From Akkermansiaceae bacterium (GTDB taxonomy: Bacteria > Verrucomicrobiota > Verrucomicrobiia > Verrucomicrobiales > Akkermansiaceae), in contig JAPJNB010000175.1 in NCBI GenBank assembly GCA_026461385.1, positions 1-41,969 of the forward strand: a DNA stretch of 41,969 nt, in the 5' to 3' direction. The notes under the pieces are model-generated. The model made no database searches and was not told the DNA's origin. It saw only the letters and a list, made by a program, of their open reading frames with translations. Shown here piece by piece: positions 24,802-33,460 of this stretch. The translations under genes and the position numbers were made by a program. How positions within the stretch are numbered: the first letter of the stretch is position 1; every line of letters begins with the position of its first letter.

Positions 24802-24999
24802 GGATTCGTTCAGTTTCTGATTTTTAATTGGATTTGTACACTGGCACAAAAACCGTGTGAAGAATAACCAGTTCATCGTTGGAGGCAAGATCAAATCGAT
24901 CCGAATCGTGTTGCCCGCCCTCCCATCCTCAAATCAAATTTCCCTCAGCTCTCGTATGACTGCAGGCGGCACGGGCGTCCAATCGACTTAGAAATTCGT

Positions 25000-25028
25000 T
25001 CGACACTTTCTGTGCTTAAATCTACTAT
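25000..25028 (+). promoter_or_regulatory. sigma-70-like promoter of lemA, leaderless configuration
   Basis: TCGACA (25000-25005, five of six to TTGACA), a 17-bp spacer and TACTAT (25023-25028, four of six to TATAAT). The lemA ATG is at 25035, six bases after the -10 box, so the predicted transcription start falls on or next to the A of ATG. This suggests a leaderless mRNA. Confidence 0.5.
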
Positions 25029-25034
25029 CACTTC

Positions 25035-25673
25035 ATGAATAAAGTTTGGATCATTCTTCTCAGTGCAATTGGCCTTCTAATTTTCGGCGTGTTGCTCCTC
25101 GGCATCTCGGCGGTTAGCACCTACAACGGCCTTGTTGGGCGACAGCAGGGCGTCAACGCGGGTTGGGCACAGGTTCTCAACCAATACCAACGCCGCAGCG
25201 ACTTGGTGCCCAACTTGGTGAAGACCGTGGAAGGCTCGGCCAGCTTTGAAAAAACCACGCTCGAAACGGTAGTCAATGCTCGTGCCTCCGTCGGCCGGGT
25301 GACGATCGACCCGAGCAAGGCACCCGACGATGCCGCGACCTTGCAAAAATTCCAAGCAGCGCAGGGACAATTCAGCAGTGCATTGCAGCGCCTGCTCGTG
25401 GTTTCGGAAAACTATCCAGATTTGAAGGCCAGTGCTGGATTTCGCGACTTACAAGCTCAGTTGGAAGGGACCGAAAACCGCATCGCCGTCGAGCGGGGAC
25501 GCTTCAACGAGGCGGTGATGACCTACAACACCAGCATTCGTACCTTCCCCGCCGTCCTGCTGGCAGGAGCACTAGGCTTCGTTGAAAAACCCTATTTCCA
25601 GTCCGATGCTGGAGCAGAAAAAGCACCTGCCGTAAAATTTGACTTCGGCGGCACCTCCACACCCGCCAAATGA
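25035..25673 (+). CDS. lemA: LemA family membrane protein
   Basis: 212 residues: one N-terminal membrane helix (about 5-27), then the LemA core with STYNGLVGRQQGVNAGWAQV and NQYQRRSDLVPNLVKTVEG (the RRxDLVPNLV signature) and the long four-helix bundle ending LKASAGFRDLQAQLEGTENRIAVERGRFNEAV. C-terminal KPYFQ is also family-typical. LemA proteins are membrane-anchored with unknown biochemical role and very often precede a TPM-domain gene, as here. The stop overlaps the next gene's ATG (ATGA). Confidence 0.93.
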   Translation: MNKVWIILLSAIGLLIFGVLLLGISAVSTYNGLVGRQQGVNAGWAQVLNQYQRRSDLVPNLVKTVEGSASFEKTTLETVVNARASVGRVTIDPSKAPDDAATLQKFQAAQGQFSSALQRLLVVSENYPDLKASAGFRDLQAQLEGTENRIAVERGRFNEAVMTYNTSIRTFPAVLLAGALGFVEKPYFQSDAGAEKAPAVKFDFGGTSTPAK

Positions 25674-26425
25674 TGGATCATTTCCGCCGCCTCACTTGGT
25701 CACTGATTTGGCTCAACTGCGGCCTCAGCCTCGCGCTGCCATTGCGTGCTGCCAACCCGCTGCCGCCCAGCCCATCGCCCCATTTTGTCCGAGACGACGC
25801 ACACTGGCTAAGCTCCAGCGCATTTCAAGCGCTCGACCAGAAGTTGGAAACGTTCGAGCGCGACACGACTTCGCAGGTGGTCGTCGCAATTTTCCCTAAA
25901 ATTCCTGATGGCGAGGAGCTCTTTGATTTCAGCCAGCGCCTGTTCGAAGCATGGAAACCCGGCCAAAAGAGCAAAGACAATGGCGCACTGCTGCTGATTT
26001 TTTCCGCCGAGCACCAAATGCGGATTCATACCGGCTTGGGCATGGAAGGCGTTCTGCCGGATGCGCGTTGCAAGCAGATCATCTCGGACCTCATCGCCCC
26101 ACAATTGCGCAAAGGCAACCGAGAGGCCGCGATCAACGCGGGCGTGGACGCGATGATCGCCTCCACCAAGGGCGAATACCAAGGAACCGGCAAAACCCAT
26201 CGGGAAGGCCAGAATGGCAAAAGCCGCAGGAGTGATGGGCTCGCCCACTATTTGATACCCGCGATTTTCTGGATCATCGTGCTGCTCCAATTGATCCGCG
26301 CCTTCAGGAGGCGTTCGGGCGGCGGTTTTTATGGCCGCGGGAACGGAGGTGGCTGGAGTTCCGGCGGCGGTTTCTCAGGCGGTGGCGGAGACAGCGGGGG
26401 CGGTGGATCCAGCGGAAAATGGTGA
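25670..26425 (+). CDS. TPM-domain (YgcG-like) membrane protein
   Basis: 251 residues: signal peptide or anchor (about 8-28, cleavage near LRAA), TPM domain (about 38-175; VRDDAHWLSSSAFQALDQKL, VVVAIFPKI, DNGALLLIF, RIHTGLGMEGVLPD), a second membrane helix (about 192-208, HYLIPAIFWIIVLLQLIRAF) and a Gly/Ser-rich tail with GGGFSGGGGDSGGGGSSG. This is the standard YgcG layout. Members are linked to membrane stress and to photosystem repair in plants (TLP18.3), but no firm activity is known. It is coupled to lemA by ATGA overlap. ATG codons at 25670 and 25673 are equivalent starts. Confidence 0.92.
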   Translation: MMDHFRRLTWSLIWLNCGLSLALPLRAANPLPPSPSPHFVRDDAHWLSSSAFQALDQKLETFERDTTSQVVVAIFPKIPDGEELFDFSQRLFEAWKPGQKSKDNGALLLIFSAEHQMRIHTGLGMEGVLPDARCKQIISDLIAPQLRKGNREAAINAGVDAMIASTKGEYQGTGKTHREGQNGKSRRSDGLAHYLIPAIFWIIVLLQLIRAFRRRSGGGFYGRGNGGGWSSGGGFSGGGGDSGGGGSSGKW

Positions 26426-26542
26426 CTCCAGAGGTCATTTGCATCCGGAGGCGGCCTTCATCCGACCCCAGCACTTTTTCCCGGCCGGCCGGCATCAATC
26501 GAGCCACCCAAACCCAGAAAATAATTTCACGAGATTTCCCAG

Positions 26543-26571
26543 TTGACACCCTCAACACCGCTCTTTAGGTT
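26543..26571 (+). promoter_or_regulatory. putative sigma-70 promoter of rplM-rpsI
   Basis: A perfect TTGACA (26543-26548), 17-bp spacer and TAGGTT (26566-26571, weak -10). It would start transcription near 26578 with a leader of about 45 nt before rplM. The preceding stretch (26426-26540) has no gene; it contains a GC-only palindrome CCGGCCGGCCGG (26481-26492). Confidence 0.5.
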
Positions 26572-26623
26572 GCCAACCCCTTCGCACGGAAAAACGTGAT
26601 CGAAGCATTTTTTACACAAGCAC

Positions 26624-27055
26624 ATGAAGACGTTTTCCGCCAAACCGCACGAAGTCGAGCGCCAATGGTATGTGATCGACGCTAAGGGCAAAGTCCTTGG
26701 CCAAGTCGCTGTTGAGGCTGCACGCCTCCTCCGCGGTAAGCACAAGCCAATTTTCACCTCCCATGTTGACACTGGCGATTTCGTCGTGGTGATCAATGCG
26801 GACCAAGTGGTCCTCACCGGAACGAAAGAAACCTCGAAGATCTACACCCGCTTCTCCGGATACGTCGGTGGTCAGAAAGTTGAGACACCTCGCATCGTCC
26901 GCGAACGCCGCCCAGTTCTCCTCGTCGAGCGCGCCGTCTGGGGCATGATTCCGAAGACACGCCTGGGTCGCAGCCAGTTCGGCAAACTCAAGGTGTATGC
27001 TGGTGAAAGCCACCCACACGAGGCACAACAACCGACCGCTCACGCTGTCCGCTAA
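26624..27055 (+). CDS. rplM: 50S ribosomal protein L13
   Basis: 143 residues. [54 protein letters not shown] and [15 protein letters not shown] are L13 signatures in order. It pairs with rpsI 26 bp downstream, the order found in most bacteria. No Shine-Dalgarno is obvious despite the high expression expected. L13 is an early-assembly 23S rRNA-binding protein. The short C-terminal tail is Glu/His/Ala-rich. Confidence 0.97.
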   Translation: MKTFSAKPHEVERQWYVIDAKGKVLGQVAVEAARLLRGKHKPIFTSHVDTGDFVVVINADQVVLTGTKETSKIYTRFSGYVGGQKVETPRIVRERRPVLLVERAVWGMIPKTRLGRSQFGKLKVYAGESHPHEAQQPTAHAVR

Positions 27056-27081
27056 TTTTTGCAGAAACTGATTTCACTCAC

Positions 27082-27477
27082 ATGACCGCTACAACCACCC
27101 ACAGCGCCACTGGTCGCCGCAAAACCGCAGTCGCCCGCGTCTGGATGACCGAAGGCACAGGCCAGATCACCATCAACTCACGCAGCTTCGAGGAGTACCT
27201 TCCGACCATCGAACTTCAAAATTCGGTTCTCGCCCCATTCCTCGCACTTTCGCTTTCCAACAAGTTTGACCTGAACATCGTGGTCAAAGGCGGCGGCAAG
27301 CCATCTCAGTCGATTGCGATCCGCCATGCGGTCTCGCGCTCGCTGACTCAAGTGGACCCTGAAAATCGCAAGGTGATCAAGCCACTTGGATTCCTGACTC
27401 GTGACCCTCGTATGAAGGAACGGAAAAAGCCAGGTCAACCCGGTGCACGCGCCCGCTTCCAGTTCTCCAAGCGCTAA
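27082..27477 (+). CDS. rpsI: 30S ribosomal protein S9
   Basis: 131 residues. ATGRRKTAVARVWM, GGGKPSQSIAIRHAVSRSL, DPRMKERKKPGQPGARARFQFSKR are S9 hallmarks, ending in the basic SKR tail that reaches the ribosomal P site. Second gene of the rplM-rpsI operon, followed 27 bp later by a strong terminator. Codon choice lacks TTA and CTA, as expected for a highly expressed gene. Confidence 0.97.
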   Translation: MTATTTHSATGRRKTAVARVWMTEGTGQITINSRSFEEYLPTIELQNSVLAPFLALSLSNKFDLNIVVKGGGKPSQSIAIRHAVSRSLTQVDPENRKVIKPLGFLTRDPRMKERKKPGQPGARARFQFSKR

Positions 27478-27504
27478 TCCGCCTCAAGGAAAACTTCTTT
27501 TCTC

Positions 27505-27537
27505 AAAAACCGCACTTCTCACCAAGTGCGGTTTTTT
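27505..27537 (+). terminator. Rho-independent terminator of rplM-rpsI
   Basis: AAAAACCGCACTT (27505-27517) and AAGTGCGGTTTTTT (27524-27537) form a 13-bp stem with a 6-nt loop and a T-run. The A-run on the left arm means it can also act on the minus strand, where it lies beyond the kdsD stop (27635). Confidence 0.92.
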
Positions 27538-27634
27538 GTGCCTTCTCCCCGGTGTTTGACCAAGGTGTTTGCCACCATCTAGCAGCACTTGCCGGCTGGA
27601 AACACTCGGAAAACAGGGCCACCGCAGATCTCGG

Positions 27635-28606
27635 TTAGACGATCTTCAATCGCGCAAAGTCTTGCGTATCGACCAATCCCACGGGTTTCCCCGCAGCATC
27701 TAACACGATGATATCGTCGATCCGATTCTTGCCGATTGCTTTGAGTGCCTCAACCGCAAGGGCATCGGCCTGCACCGTGACCGGTTCGCGGGTCATGAAC
27801 TCCGCAACCGGTCGATTTCCCAGTGCGGGGTCTTTTTGAAAACTCCGAGCGAAATCACCGTGCGTGAAAATTCCAGCAAGCCCGCCTGCCGAATCGAGGA
27901 CGAGGCAGGCTCCAGCACGCGCCCGATTCATGGCGTCCAACGCAGCGAAGACATCGCAGCCCTCGACCACGGTCGGCAATTCACCTCCCATCCGCATGAT
28001 GTCGGAAACGCGGGTCAGCAAGGCTCGCCCAAGGGATCCGCCCGGATGAAAACGTGCGAAATCTTCCTCGGTGAAGCCCCGCGCTTCCAATAACACCATC
28101 GCCAGCGCATCACCCATCACCAGCATCGCAGTCGAGGATGAGGTCGGAGCCAGATTCAGCGGACAGGCTTCCCGTTCAACAAAGGTGTCCAGAGTCACAT
28201 CGCAAAACCTCGACAGCGTCGAACTCGGATTCCCCGTAAGCGCAATGAGGCTCACCTCAAAACGCTTGATGAAGGGAACGAGATCGATCAACTCGCGCGT
28301 CTCGCCCGAATAAGAAAGCAGGAGAACGGCGTCGCCATCCGAAACGAGGCCTAAATCGCCGTGCAAGGCGCTTTGCGCATCCAGAACCACCGCTGTCGTT
28401 CCGGTCGAGTTCAGGGTTGCCGCGATCTTGTGACCGACATTCCCTGACTTGCCCACACCGACCACGACCACCTTGCCCCGCTGATTCATGGTGCGCTGGA
28501 GGATCTCAACCGCATCGATCATCGCATGGTCGAGCCGGATCGCCATCTGACGAAGTGCATCGATCTCGGTTTCGATCACAAAGCGAGCTCGCTTCAAATA
28601 GTCCAT
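27635..28606 (-). CDS. kdsD: arabinose-5-phosphate isomerase
   Basis: 323 residues: an SIS domain (about 40-180) with VVVVGVGKSGNVGHKIAATLNSTG-type phosphosugar loop, the family motif LDAQSALHGDLGLV and SYSGETRE, then two CBS domains (about 205-323; HGDFARSF, DIIVLDAAGKPVGLVDTQD). KdsD/KpsF interconverts ribulose-5-phosphate and arabinose-5-phosphate, the first step to KDO for lipopolysaccharide. In place of the common PTTSTT the protein has APTSSSTAML, a mild variant. GAGG-like AGGA lies directly before the ATG. It ends a minus-strand run that starts with tyrA-aroA; kdsA or kdsB are not in the window. Confidence 0.94.
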   Translation of the reverse strand: MDYLKRARFVIETEIDALRQMAIRLDHAMIDAVEILQRTMNQRGKVVVVGVGKSGNVGHKIAATLNSTGTTAVVLDAQSALHGDLGLVSDGDAVLLLSYSGETRELIDLVPFIKRFEVSLIALTGNPSSTLSRFCDVTLDTFVEREACPLNLAPTSSSTAMLVMGDALAMVLLEARGFTEEDFARFHPGGSLGRALLTRVSDIMRMGGELPTVVEGCDVFAALDAMNRARAGACLVLDSAGGLAGIFTHGDFARSFQKDPALGNRPVAEFMTREPVTVQADALAVEALKAIGKNRIDDIIVLDAAGKPVGLVDTQDFARLKIV

Positions 28607-28687
28607 TCCTCATCAGAACCTGAGAACCACCACTTGGCAAGTGCCGCGCGTCCCTTTAAGCGGATCTACGACGAGGGTCGGCCACCC

Positions 28688-29737
28688 TCACCGAGTCTTC
28701 AATGCGGCGTATCCGGCTCGCAGCATCCTCTCTGTGACTTCCCAGCCCAGGCACGCATCGGTGATCGAAACCCCATAATTCAACGCGGAAAGACTCGAAG
28801 CCATCGGCTGTGAACCCTCAAACAGGTTACTTTCAATCATCACCCCGACGATCGCTTTGTTTCCCGCGGTGCGCTGGTCGATCAGACTGTTCCAAACCTC
28901 TTCCTGCTTGCCGTGCTGCTTGCCCGAATTCGCGTGGCTGCAATCGACCATCAGCACCTGCGGCAACCCCGCCTTCGCAAGGCTCTCGGTGGCCTCAAGG
29001 GTGCTATCGGCATCGTAATTCGTTAGACCACGACCACCCCGAAGCACCACATGTCCCGCTGGATTGCCGTTGGTCCGAATGATGCTAGTCGCCCCGTCTT
29101 GATCGATCCCCAGAAACGTGTGGGGTGCCGTCGCCGAGTGCATCGCATCGATGGCGACCTGCAGCCCACCATCGGTGCCATTCTTGAATCCCACTGGCAT
29201 GGAAAGCCCGCTGGCCATTTGCCGGTGGGTTTGTGACTCGGTGGTGCGCGCGCCGATTGCCGCCCAGCTCACCAAGTCGGCAATGTATTGGGGCACGATC
29301 GGATCAAGAAACTCCGTGGCCGTCGGCAATCCCATTTCATTGATTTCTAATAGAAGTTTTCGCGCCTGCTCCAAGCCGGCCTCGATGTCATCACTCCCAT
29401 CAAGGTGAGGATCGTAAATCATCCCCTTCCAGCCGATCGTCGTCCGTGGTTTTTCAAAGTAGACCCGCATGACCAGGTAAAATTGATCCTCAAATTCTAA
29501 CCGGAGCGCGTTCAACTTGGATGCATATTCGAGCGCTGCCTTGGGATCATGGATCGAGCATGGCCCAAGAACCACGAGCAAGCGCGGATCGGATTGCGCG
29601 AGGATGCCGCCAATCACTTCACGCCCCAAAACCACCGTCTCATTGGCCACGGGTGACATCGGTAAATTGGACTTCAATTCACTTGGTGCGATGAGCCTAG
29701 TGCAACCGCGGATATTTAAATTTTGCGTTGGAATCAC
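28688..29737 (-). CDS. aroG: 3-deoxy-7-phosphoheptulonate synthase, class I (AroG type)
   Basis: 349 residues from a GTG at 29737. [20 protein letters not shown] is the AroFGH signature; [45 protein letters not shown] and DCSHANSGK carry PEP, metal and E4P ligands. It condenses PEP and erythrose-4-phosphate, opening the shikimate pathway. The N-terminal extension resembles that of the E. coli feedback-sensitive isozymes, so inhibition by an aromatic amino acid is likely, but which one cannot be told. It follows plsC by 51 bp and precedes kdsD, in the same direction as tyrA-aroA. Confidence 0.95.
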   Translation of the reverse strand: MIPTQNLNIRGCTRLIAPSELKSNLPMSPVANETVVLGREVIGGILAQSDPRLLVVLGPCSIHDPKAALEYASKLNALRLEFEDQFYLVMRVYFEKPRTTIGWKGMIYDPHLDGSDDIEAGLEQARKLLLEINEMGLPTATEFLDPIVPQYIADLVSWAAIGARTTESQTHRQMASGLSMPVGFKNGTDGGLQVAIDAMHSATAPHTFLGIDQDGATSIIRTNGNPAGHVVLRGGRGLTNYDADSTLEATESLAKAGLPQVLMVDCSHANSGKQHGKQEEVWNSLIDQRTAGNKAIVGVMIESNLFEGSQPMASSLSALNYGVSITDACLGWEVTERMLRAGYAALKTR

Positions 29738-29788
29738 GGTGAAATAAGGATGAATAGAATCAAGGGTGAGAAGTCGAAACCAAAATCA

Positions 29789-30412
29789 TCAAAGCGCCTT
29801 GATGGCGTTCATGATTTGCTGGGTGATGCGCTCGTAGCCATCCTTGTTGTTAGAAGATTGCAATTCTTCGGGCGTCAAGCGGATGGGCGGTCCGACGTGA
29901 ACCGTGATCCGCGCGAGACGAATCCGCCCGGAGCCACGCGGCAACGCCTCATGCGCACCCGAAATTCGAACTGGCTGAATCACCGCACCCGATTTCACCG
30001 CGATCAATCCGATCCCCGGCGCCGCAGCGCCGACAGTGCCGTCGAGCGTTCTCGCCCCTTCAGGAAAAACAAGGACGCGGTGGCCCTCCTTGAGCTTGCG
30101 GATGATGGTCTTGAGACTGGCCATATCGGGCCGATCTTGGTCTACAGGGATCGCATTCCATTGCCGATAAAGCCATTTGAAGAAGCCAACAAACAACGTC
30201 TTGCGGGCAAGAAAAACCATCTCGGTCTTGTAGAGATTACCGATGAGTGGAGGGTCGAGAAAACTCTGGTGGTTCGAGGCGACCAACACCGGGCCGTCGC
30301 TGATGAGATGCTCACTGCCGATGATCCTCAACCCGAAAAGCGTGCGGAAGGCAGCACCAAATGACATCCAGCCAAGCCAATAAACCCAACGCATCTGGGA
30401 AGGTTCTTTCAC
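29789..30412 (-). CDS. plsC: 1-acyl-glycerol-3-phosphate acyltransferase (PlsC family)
   Basis: 207 residues. Catalytic NHQSFLD (H48, D53; the HxxxxD motif) and VFPEGART (115-122) are the PlsC acceptor-phosphate site; VASN and PVRISGA fit blocks of the family. One hydrophobic stretch near the N-terminus (about 10-25) can anchor it in the membrane. It acylates lysophosphatidate to phosphatidate. It overlaps cmk as ATGA, so the pair is translationally coupled. A role in another acyl transfer (for example ornithine lipid) cannot be ruled out from sequence alone. Confidence 0.92.
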   Translation of the reverse strand: MKEPSQMRWVYWLGWMSFGAAFRTLFGLRIIGSEHLISDGPVLVASNHQSFLDPPLIGNLYKTEMVFLARKTLFVGFFKWLYRQWNAIPVDQDRPDMASLKTIIRKLKEGHRVLVFPEGARTLDGTVGAAAPGIGLIAVKSGAVIQPVRISGAHEALPRGSGRIRLARITVHVGPPIRLTPEELQSSNNKDGYERITQQIMNAIKAL

Positions 30413-31095
30413 TTGCTCGTTGGAGAAGGTTGCGGACTCTCTAGTCCCTGTTTCGCGAGAATCTCGATGGCGGCATCCACCGCGCTTTCGATGCTGTGAT
30501 GAGAAGTGTCGAGGATCGTTGCGCCATTCGCAACCACCAGCGGCGCCGTCACTCGCTCGCTGTCGGCGGCATCACGCTTCGACACCGAATCCACCTCGCC
30601 CGCAAGAGAACGGCGTGCCGCGCGGACCTCCTCGTCTGCATCGACGTAAATCTTGAACGGTGTGTCGGGAAAAACCACCGAGCCGATGTCACGGCCTTCC
30701 ATCACGATGCTCGTGCGGTCGAGGTAGCTCCGTTGAAGGTTCACCAATTTTTCTCGGACTTCTGGGATCGCCGAAATGGCAGAGACATTCGCATTGATCA
30801 CTTCGCTACGCAGTTCGTCGCCAGGATCGATACCACCGATGGTGAACGTGGAACTCATGCCACTCTCGCCGCACTCGATGCGGATTTGGCTGAGCATGGC
30901 GACCACTGCCGCGGCGTCACTCGGGTCGATATTTTCCCGAAGGGCCATCCAAGTGACTGCGCGGTACATCGCTCCAGAATTGACCATGACCAGTCCGAGA
31001 CGTCTGGCGAGTTCTCGAGCTAGCGTGCTTTTCCCCGAGGCGGCCGGCCCGTCGATGGCGATGGCGAAATGGGGCTTGGATGAATTTTGGCTCAC
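30409..31095 (-). CDS. cmk: cytidylate kinase
   Basis: 228 residues. FAIAIDGPAASGKSTLA (10-26) is the P-loop; VNSGAMYRAVTWMA (38-51) and MEGRDIGSVVFPDTPFKIYVDAD are CMP-binding and lid segments of bacterial Cmk. It phosphorylates CMP and dCMP. It sits 51 bp after tyrA-aroA; the order aroA-cmk is conserved in many bacteria. rpsA, which often follows cmk, is replaced here by plsC. The C-terminal tail ESPQPSPTSK is low complexity. Confidence 0.95.
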   Translation of the reverse strand: MSQNSSKPHFAIAIDGPAASGKSTLARELARRLGLVMVNSGAMYRAVTWMALRENIDPSDAAAVVAMLSQIRIECGESGMSSTFTIGGIDPGDELRSEVINANVSAISAIPEVREKLVNLQRSYLDRTSIVMEGRDIGSVVFPDTPFKIYVDADEEVRAARRSLAGEVDSVSKRDAADSERVTAPLVVANGATILDTSHHSIESAVDAAIEILAKQGLESPQPSPTSK

Positions 31096-31146
31096 GGTGA
31101 AATCGATGGTTTTGTTAGATCCGCAAAGGGTATTTTAACTGGCACC

Positions 31147-33384
31147 TCAATGCGGCGTGGCGAGCGTAGGCAGCACAAAGTCGGGAGCGCTGCTGCGTTC
31201 ATGGAGGATGGCGTCGAGGTGATGTGCGAAGCCCGGATAGGAGGTGTTCACGCATTCCGTGTTTTGAATGATCGTTTCGCCCTTGGCAAAAAGTCCGGCG
31301 ATCGCGAAGGCCATGGCGATGCGATGGTCGCCAAAGCTATCAATGACCGCGCCATGGAGCGGCTTGCCACCTTCGATTTCCATTCCGTCTTCGAATTCAT
31401 CGACCTCCGCGCCCATCGCCCGCAATCCTTCTACCACCGTCGTGATGCGATCGGTCTCCTTGACGCGGAGTTCTTTGGCATTGCGAATGATCGTACGGCC
31501 TTGAGCCAGCGCCGCCGCCACCGCGATCACTGGGATTTCATCAATGAGATTCGGCACCTCATCGATGAGGATAGTCGTTCCACTCAACGCCCCGCCCCTG
31601 ACTTCAATGTTGCCGATCGGTTCACCATGTGAGTGATGGACGATTTCCGTCATGCGAGCGCCCATCCGGCTCAAGACCTTGAGGATCGCCGTGCGAGTCG
31701 GGTTGAGACCGACGTCTTTGATGAGCAGATGAGAATCCGGGATTCCGGCTGCGGCGACAAGCCAGAACGCGGCGCTGGAAATGTCCCCCGGGACGGTAAA
31801 ATCGCAGGCCTGCGGCACTTGTCCGCCTTCGAGTGAAATGGTGTTGCCCTCGCAGGTGGTGGTGATTCGGAACGACGCGAGCATTTGCTCGGTGTGGTCG
31901 CGGGTTTCGGCAGGCTGAATCACGGTGGTTTTACCATCAGCGAAGAGGCCCGCGAGCAGCACGGCGCTCTTCACTTGAGCGCTGGCGACCGGCATTTCGT
32001 AAGTGATCGGACTGAGCGTCGCTGCGTGAATCCGGAGTGGTGCGCAGCCAGGTTTTTCGCCGAGCGTTTCAATTTTAGCCCCCATCTGTCCGAGCGGGAT
32101 CGTGATTCGGCCCATCGGGCGCGATGACAGCGAGGCATCGCCAAACAATTCGGTGCTGAAGGGTTGCCCTGCCACCAGTCCCGCGAGAAGCCGCATGCCA
32201 GTGCCGGCATTGCCGCAATCGATCGGCGCACTGGGGGCGCTGAGCTTCATCGATTGCCCATGGATGCGCAGGTTGATGGGCCCGTAGCCCACGAGTTCAT
32301 CGAGAACGTCATAGGTTGCTCCGAGCGACCTCATGGCATTGAGCGTGTTCACGCAATCCTCGCTGGGCAGGAAATTGCGGATCGTGCAGGTACCATTTGA
32401 GAGCCCACCGAGGATGGCGGCGCGGTGCGACATGCTCTTGTCACCCGGGACGCTGAATTCGGCCTGAAGTTTGGAAATGGCGGTTACTCGAAATTGCGAC
32501 ATACGATTGGCAAAAATTGGCGATTGAGGCTGATTGAGCGGATCTCGGCGTTTTTTGGCAACGTCAAGCCACTGTCGCGCTTGTTCTTGGTCGCCGTTTT
32601 CGAGACTGGCAAGAATTTCGCGCAGGTCGTTGATGGTTTCTTGGATCGGGCCGATCAGTGCTGCGCGATTTTCGGTTACAATTTCCGCCCACATCGATGG
32701 GTTTCCCGCTGCAACTCGAGTGGTGTCACGCAACCCACCTCCACCGAAGCGACCATCGGATGGATCCTTGAGACAAATCCGGGCAGCGCTTGCGGCGATC
32801 AAGTGGGGCAAGTGGCTGATCCGCGCGACGAGCTCGTCATGCACCGCCGCACTCATCCAGGAAGTCCGGCAACCGATCGTTTGCCAAAATTGTTCCAGCG
32901 CATCTGCCAGATCCTTGGGTGCCGCAGCATCATTGGTGAGAAGGCAGGCGGCATTTTGAAAAAGGGTAGCGGACGCCGCCGCGAGTCCGTTGCGCTCGGA
33001 GCCTGCCATCGGGTGACTGCCAATGAACCGAATTTCACGACCTTGGAGCAGGGGCAAGATGGCATGGTGGGGTGCCCGCTTCACGCTACCGACATCCGTG
33101 ATGAGACAATGATCGGGCAAACCCGCATCCAAGGCTGCCGCCACCAGAGAGCCCATCGACCCAACGGGGACGGCGAGAATCAAAAGATCCACATCCTGAA
33201 TCGCTGCCGCCAAATCGACCGTGACCTTTTCAATTCCAATCGTCTCTGCCTCATCGACGGCGGCCGGTTTTCGCACCCAGAGCCGCACGCACGGAGGATT
33301 TTCCAAACCGGCGAGCGCAAGCGCCAGTGAGCCACCAAGTAGCCCACCGCCCAGGATCGTAATGTTTTGGAAATCCGTTTTCAT
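31147..33384 (-). CDS. tyrA-aroA: prephenate dehydrogenase / EPSP synthase fusion
   Basis: 745 residues from ATG 33384. Residues 1 to about 275 are TyrA: NAD-binding ILGGGLLGGSLALAL (10-24), DVGSVKRAPHHAI and GSHPMAGSERNG. After a linker (RRDPLNQPQSPIFANR) AroA begins at an internal Met (295) with FSVPGDKSMSHRAAILGG (PEP-binding K316), DCGNAGTGMRLLAG, SLSSRPMGR and, near the C-terminus, SFGDHRIAMAFAIAG. TyrA forms 4-hydroxyphenylpyruvate; AroA makes EPSP, two steps before chorismate. The fusion, and cmk next to it, is a known arrangement in pseudomonads. Internal start at M295 could also give free AroA. A TTG two codons upstream is an alternative start. A terminator hairpin ends only a few bases before the ATG. 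Confidence 0.95.
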   Translation of the reverse strand: MKTDFQNITILGGGLLGGSLALALAGLENPPCVRLWVRKPAAVDEAETIGIEKVTVDLAAAIQDVDLLILAVPVGSMGSLVAAALDAGLPDHCLITDVGSVKRAPHHAILPLLQGREIRFIGSHPMAGSERNGLAAASATLFQNAACLLTNDAAAPKDLADALEQFWQTIGCRTSWMSAAVHDELVARISHLPHLIAASAARICLKDPSDGRFGGGGLRDTTRVAAGNPSMWAEIVTENRAALIGPIQETINDLREILASLENGDQEQARQWLDVAKKRRDPLNQPQSPIFANRMSQFRVTAISKLQAEFSVPGDKSMSHRAAILGGLSNGTCTIRNFLPSEDCVNTLNAMRSLGATYDVLDELVGYGPINLRIHGQSMKLSAPSAPIDCGNAGTGMRLLAGLVAGQPFSTELFGDASLSSRPMGRITIPLGQMGAKIETLGEKPGCAPLRIHAATLSPITYEMPVASAQVKSAVLLAGLFADGKTTVIQPAETRDHTEQMLASFRITTTCEGNTISLEGGQVPQACDFTVPGDISSAAFWLVAAAGIPDSHLLIKDVGLNPTRTAILKVLSRMGARMTEIVHHSHGEPIGNIEVRGGALSGTTILIDEVPNLIDEIPVIAVAAALAQGRTIIRNAKELRVKETDRITTVVEGLRAMGAEVDEFEDGMEIEGGKPLHGAVIDSFGDHRIAMAFAIAGLFAKGETIIQNTECVNTSYPGFAHHLDAILHERSSAPDFVLPTLATPH

Positions 33385-33389
33385 CGACA

Positions 33390-33423
33390 ATAAAAAGACT
33401 GAGTCCAGGGTGCCGGACTCAGT
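33390..33423 (-). terminator. terminator between lipoprotein gene and tyrA-aroA
   Basis: ACTGAGTCC (33398-33406) pairs perfectly with GGACTCAGT (33415-33423) across an 8-nt loop; on the minus strand the stem is followed at once by CTTTTTATTG. It lies 37 bp past the lipoprotein stop, and its U-tract ends within about 6 bp of the tyrA-aroA ATG. It can stop the lipoprotein transcript, and, because no room for a promoter is left after it, may also limit read-through into tyrA-aroA. Confidence 0.85.
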
Positions 33424-33460
33424 CGATTTTTCTGATCAGGCTTGAAGGAATCCGAAGCAA

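Noticed and set aside
30496..31023. 175-codon plus-strand ORF antisense to cmk
   Set aside because: A reverse-frame shadow of cmk; such long antisense frames occur opposite several GC-rich genes in this window.
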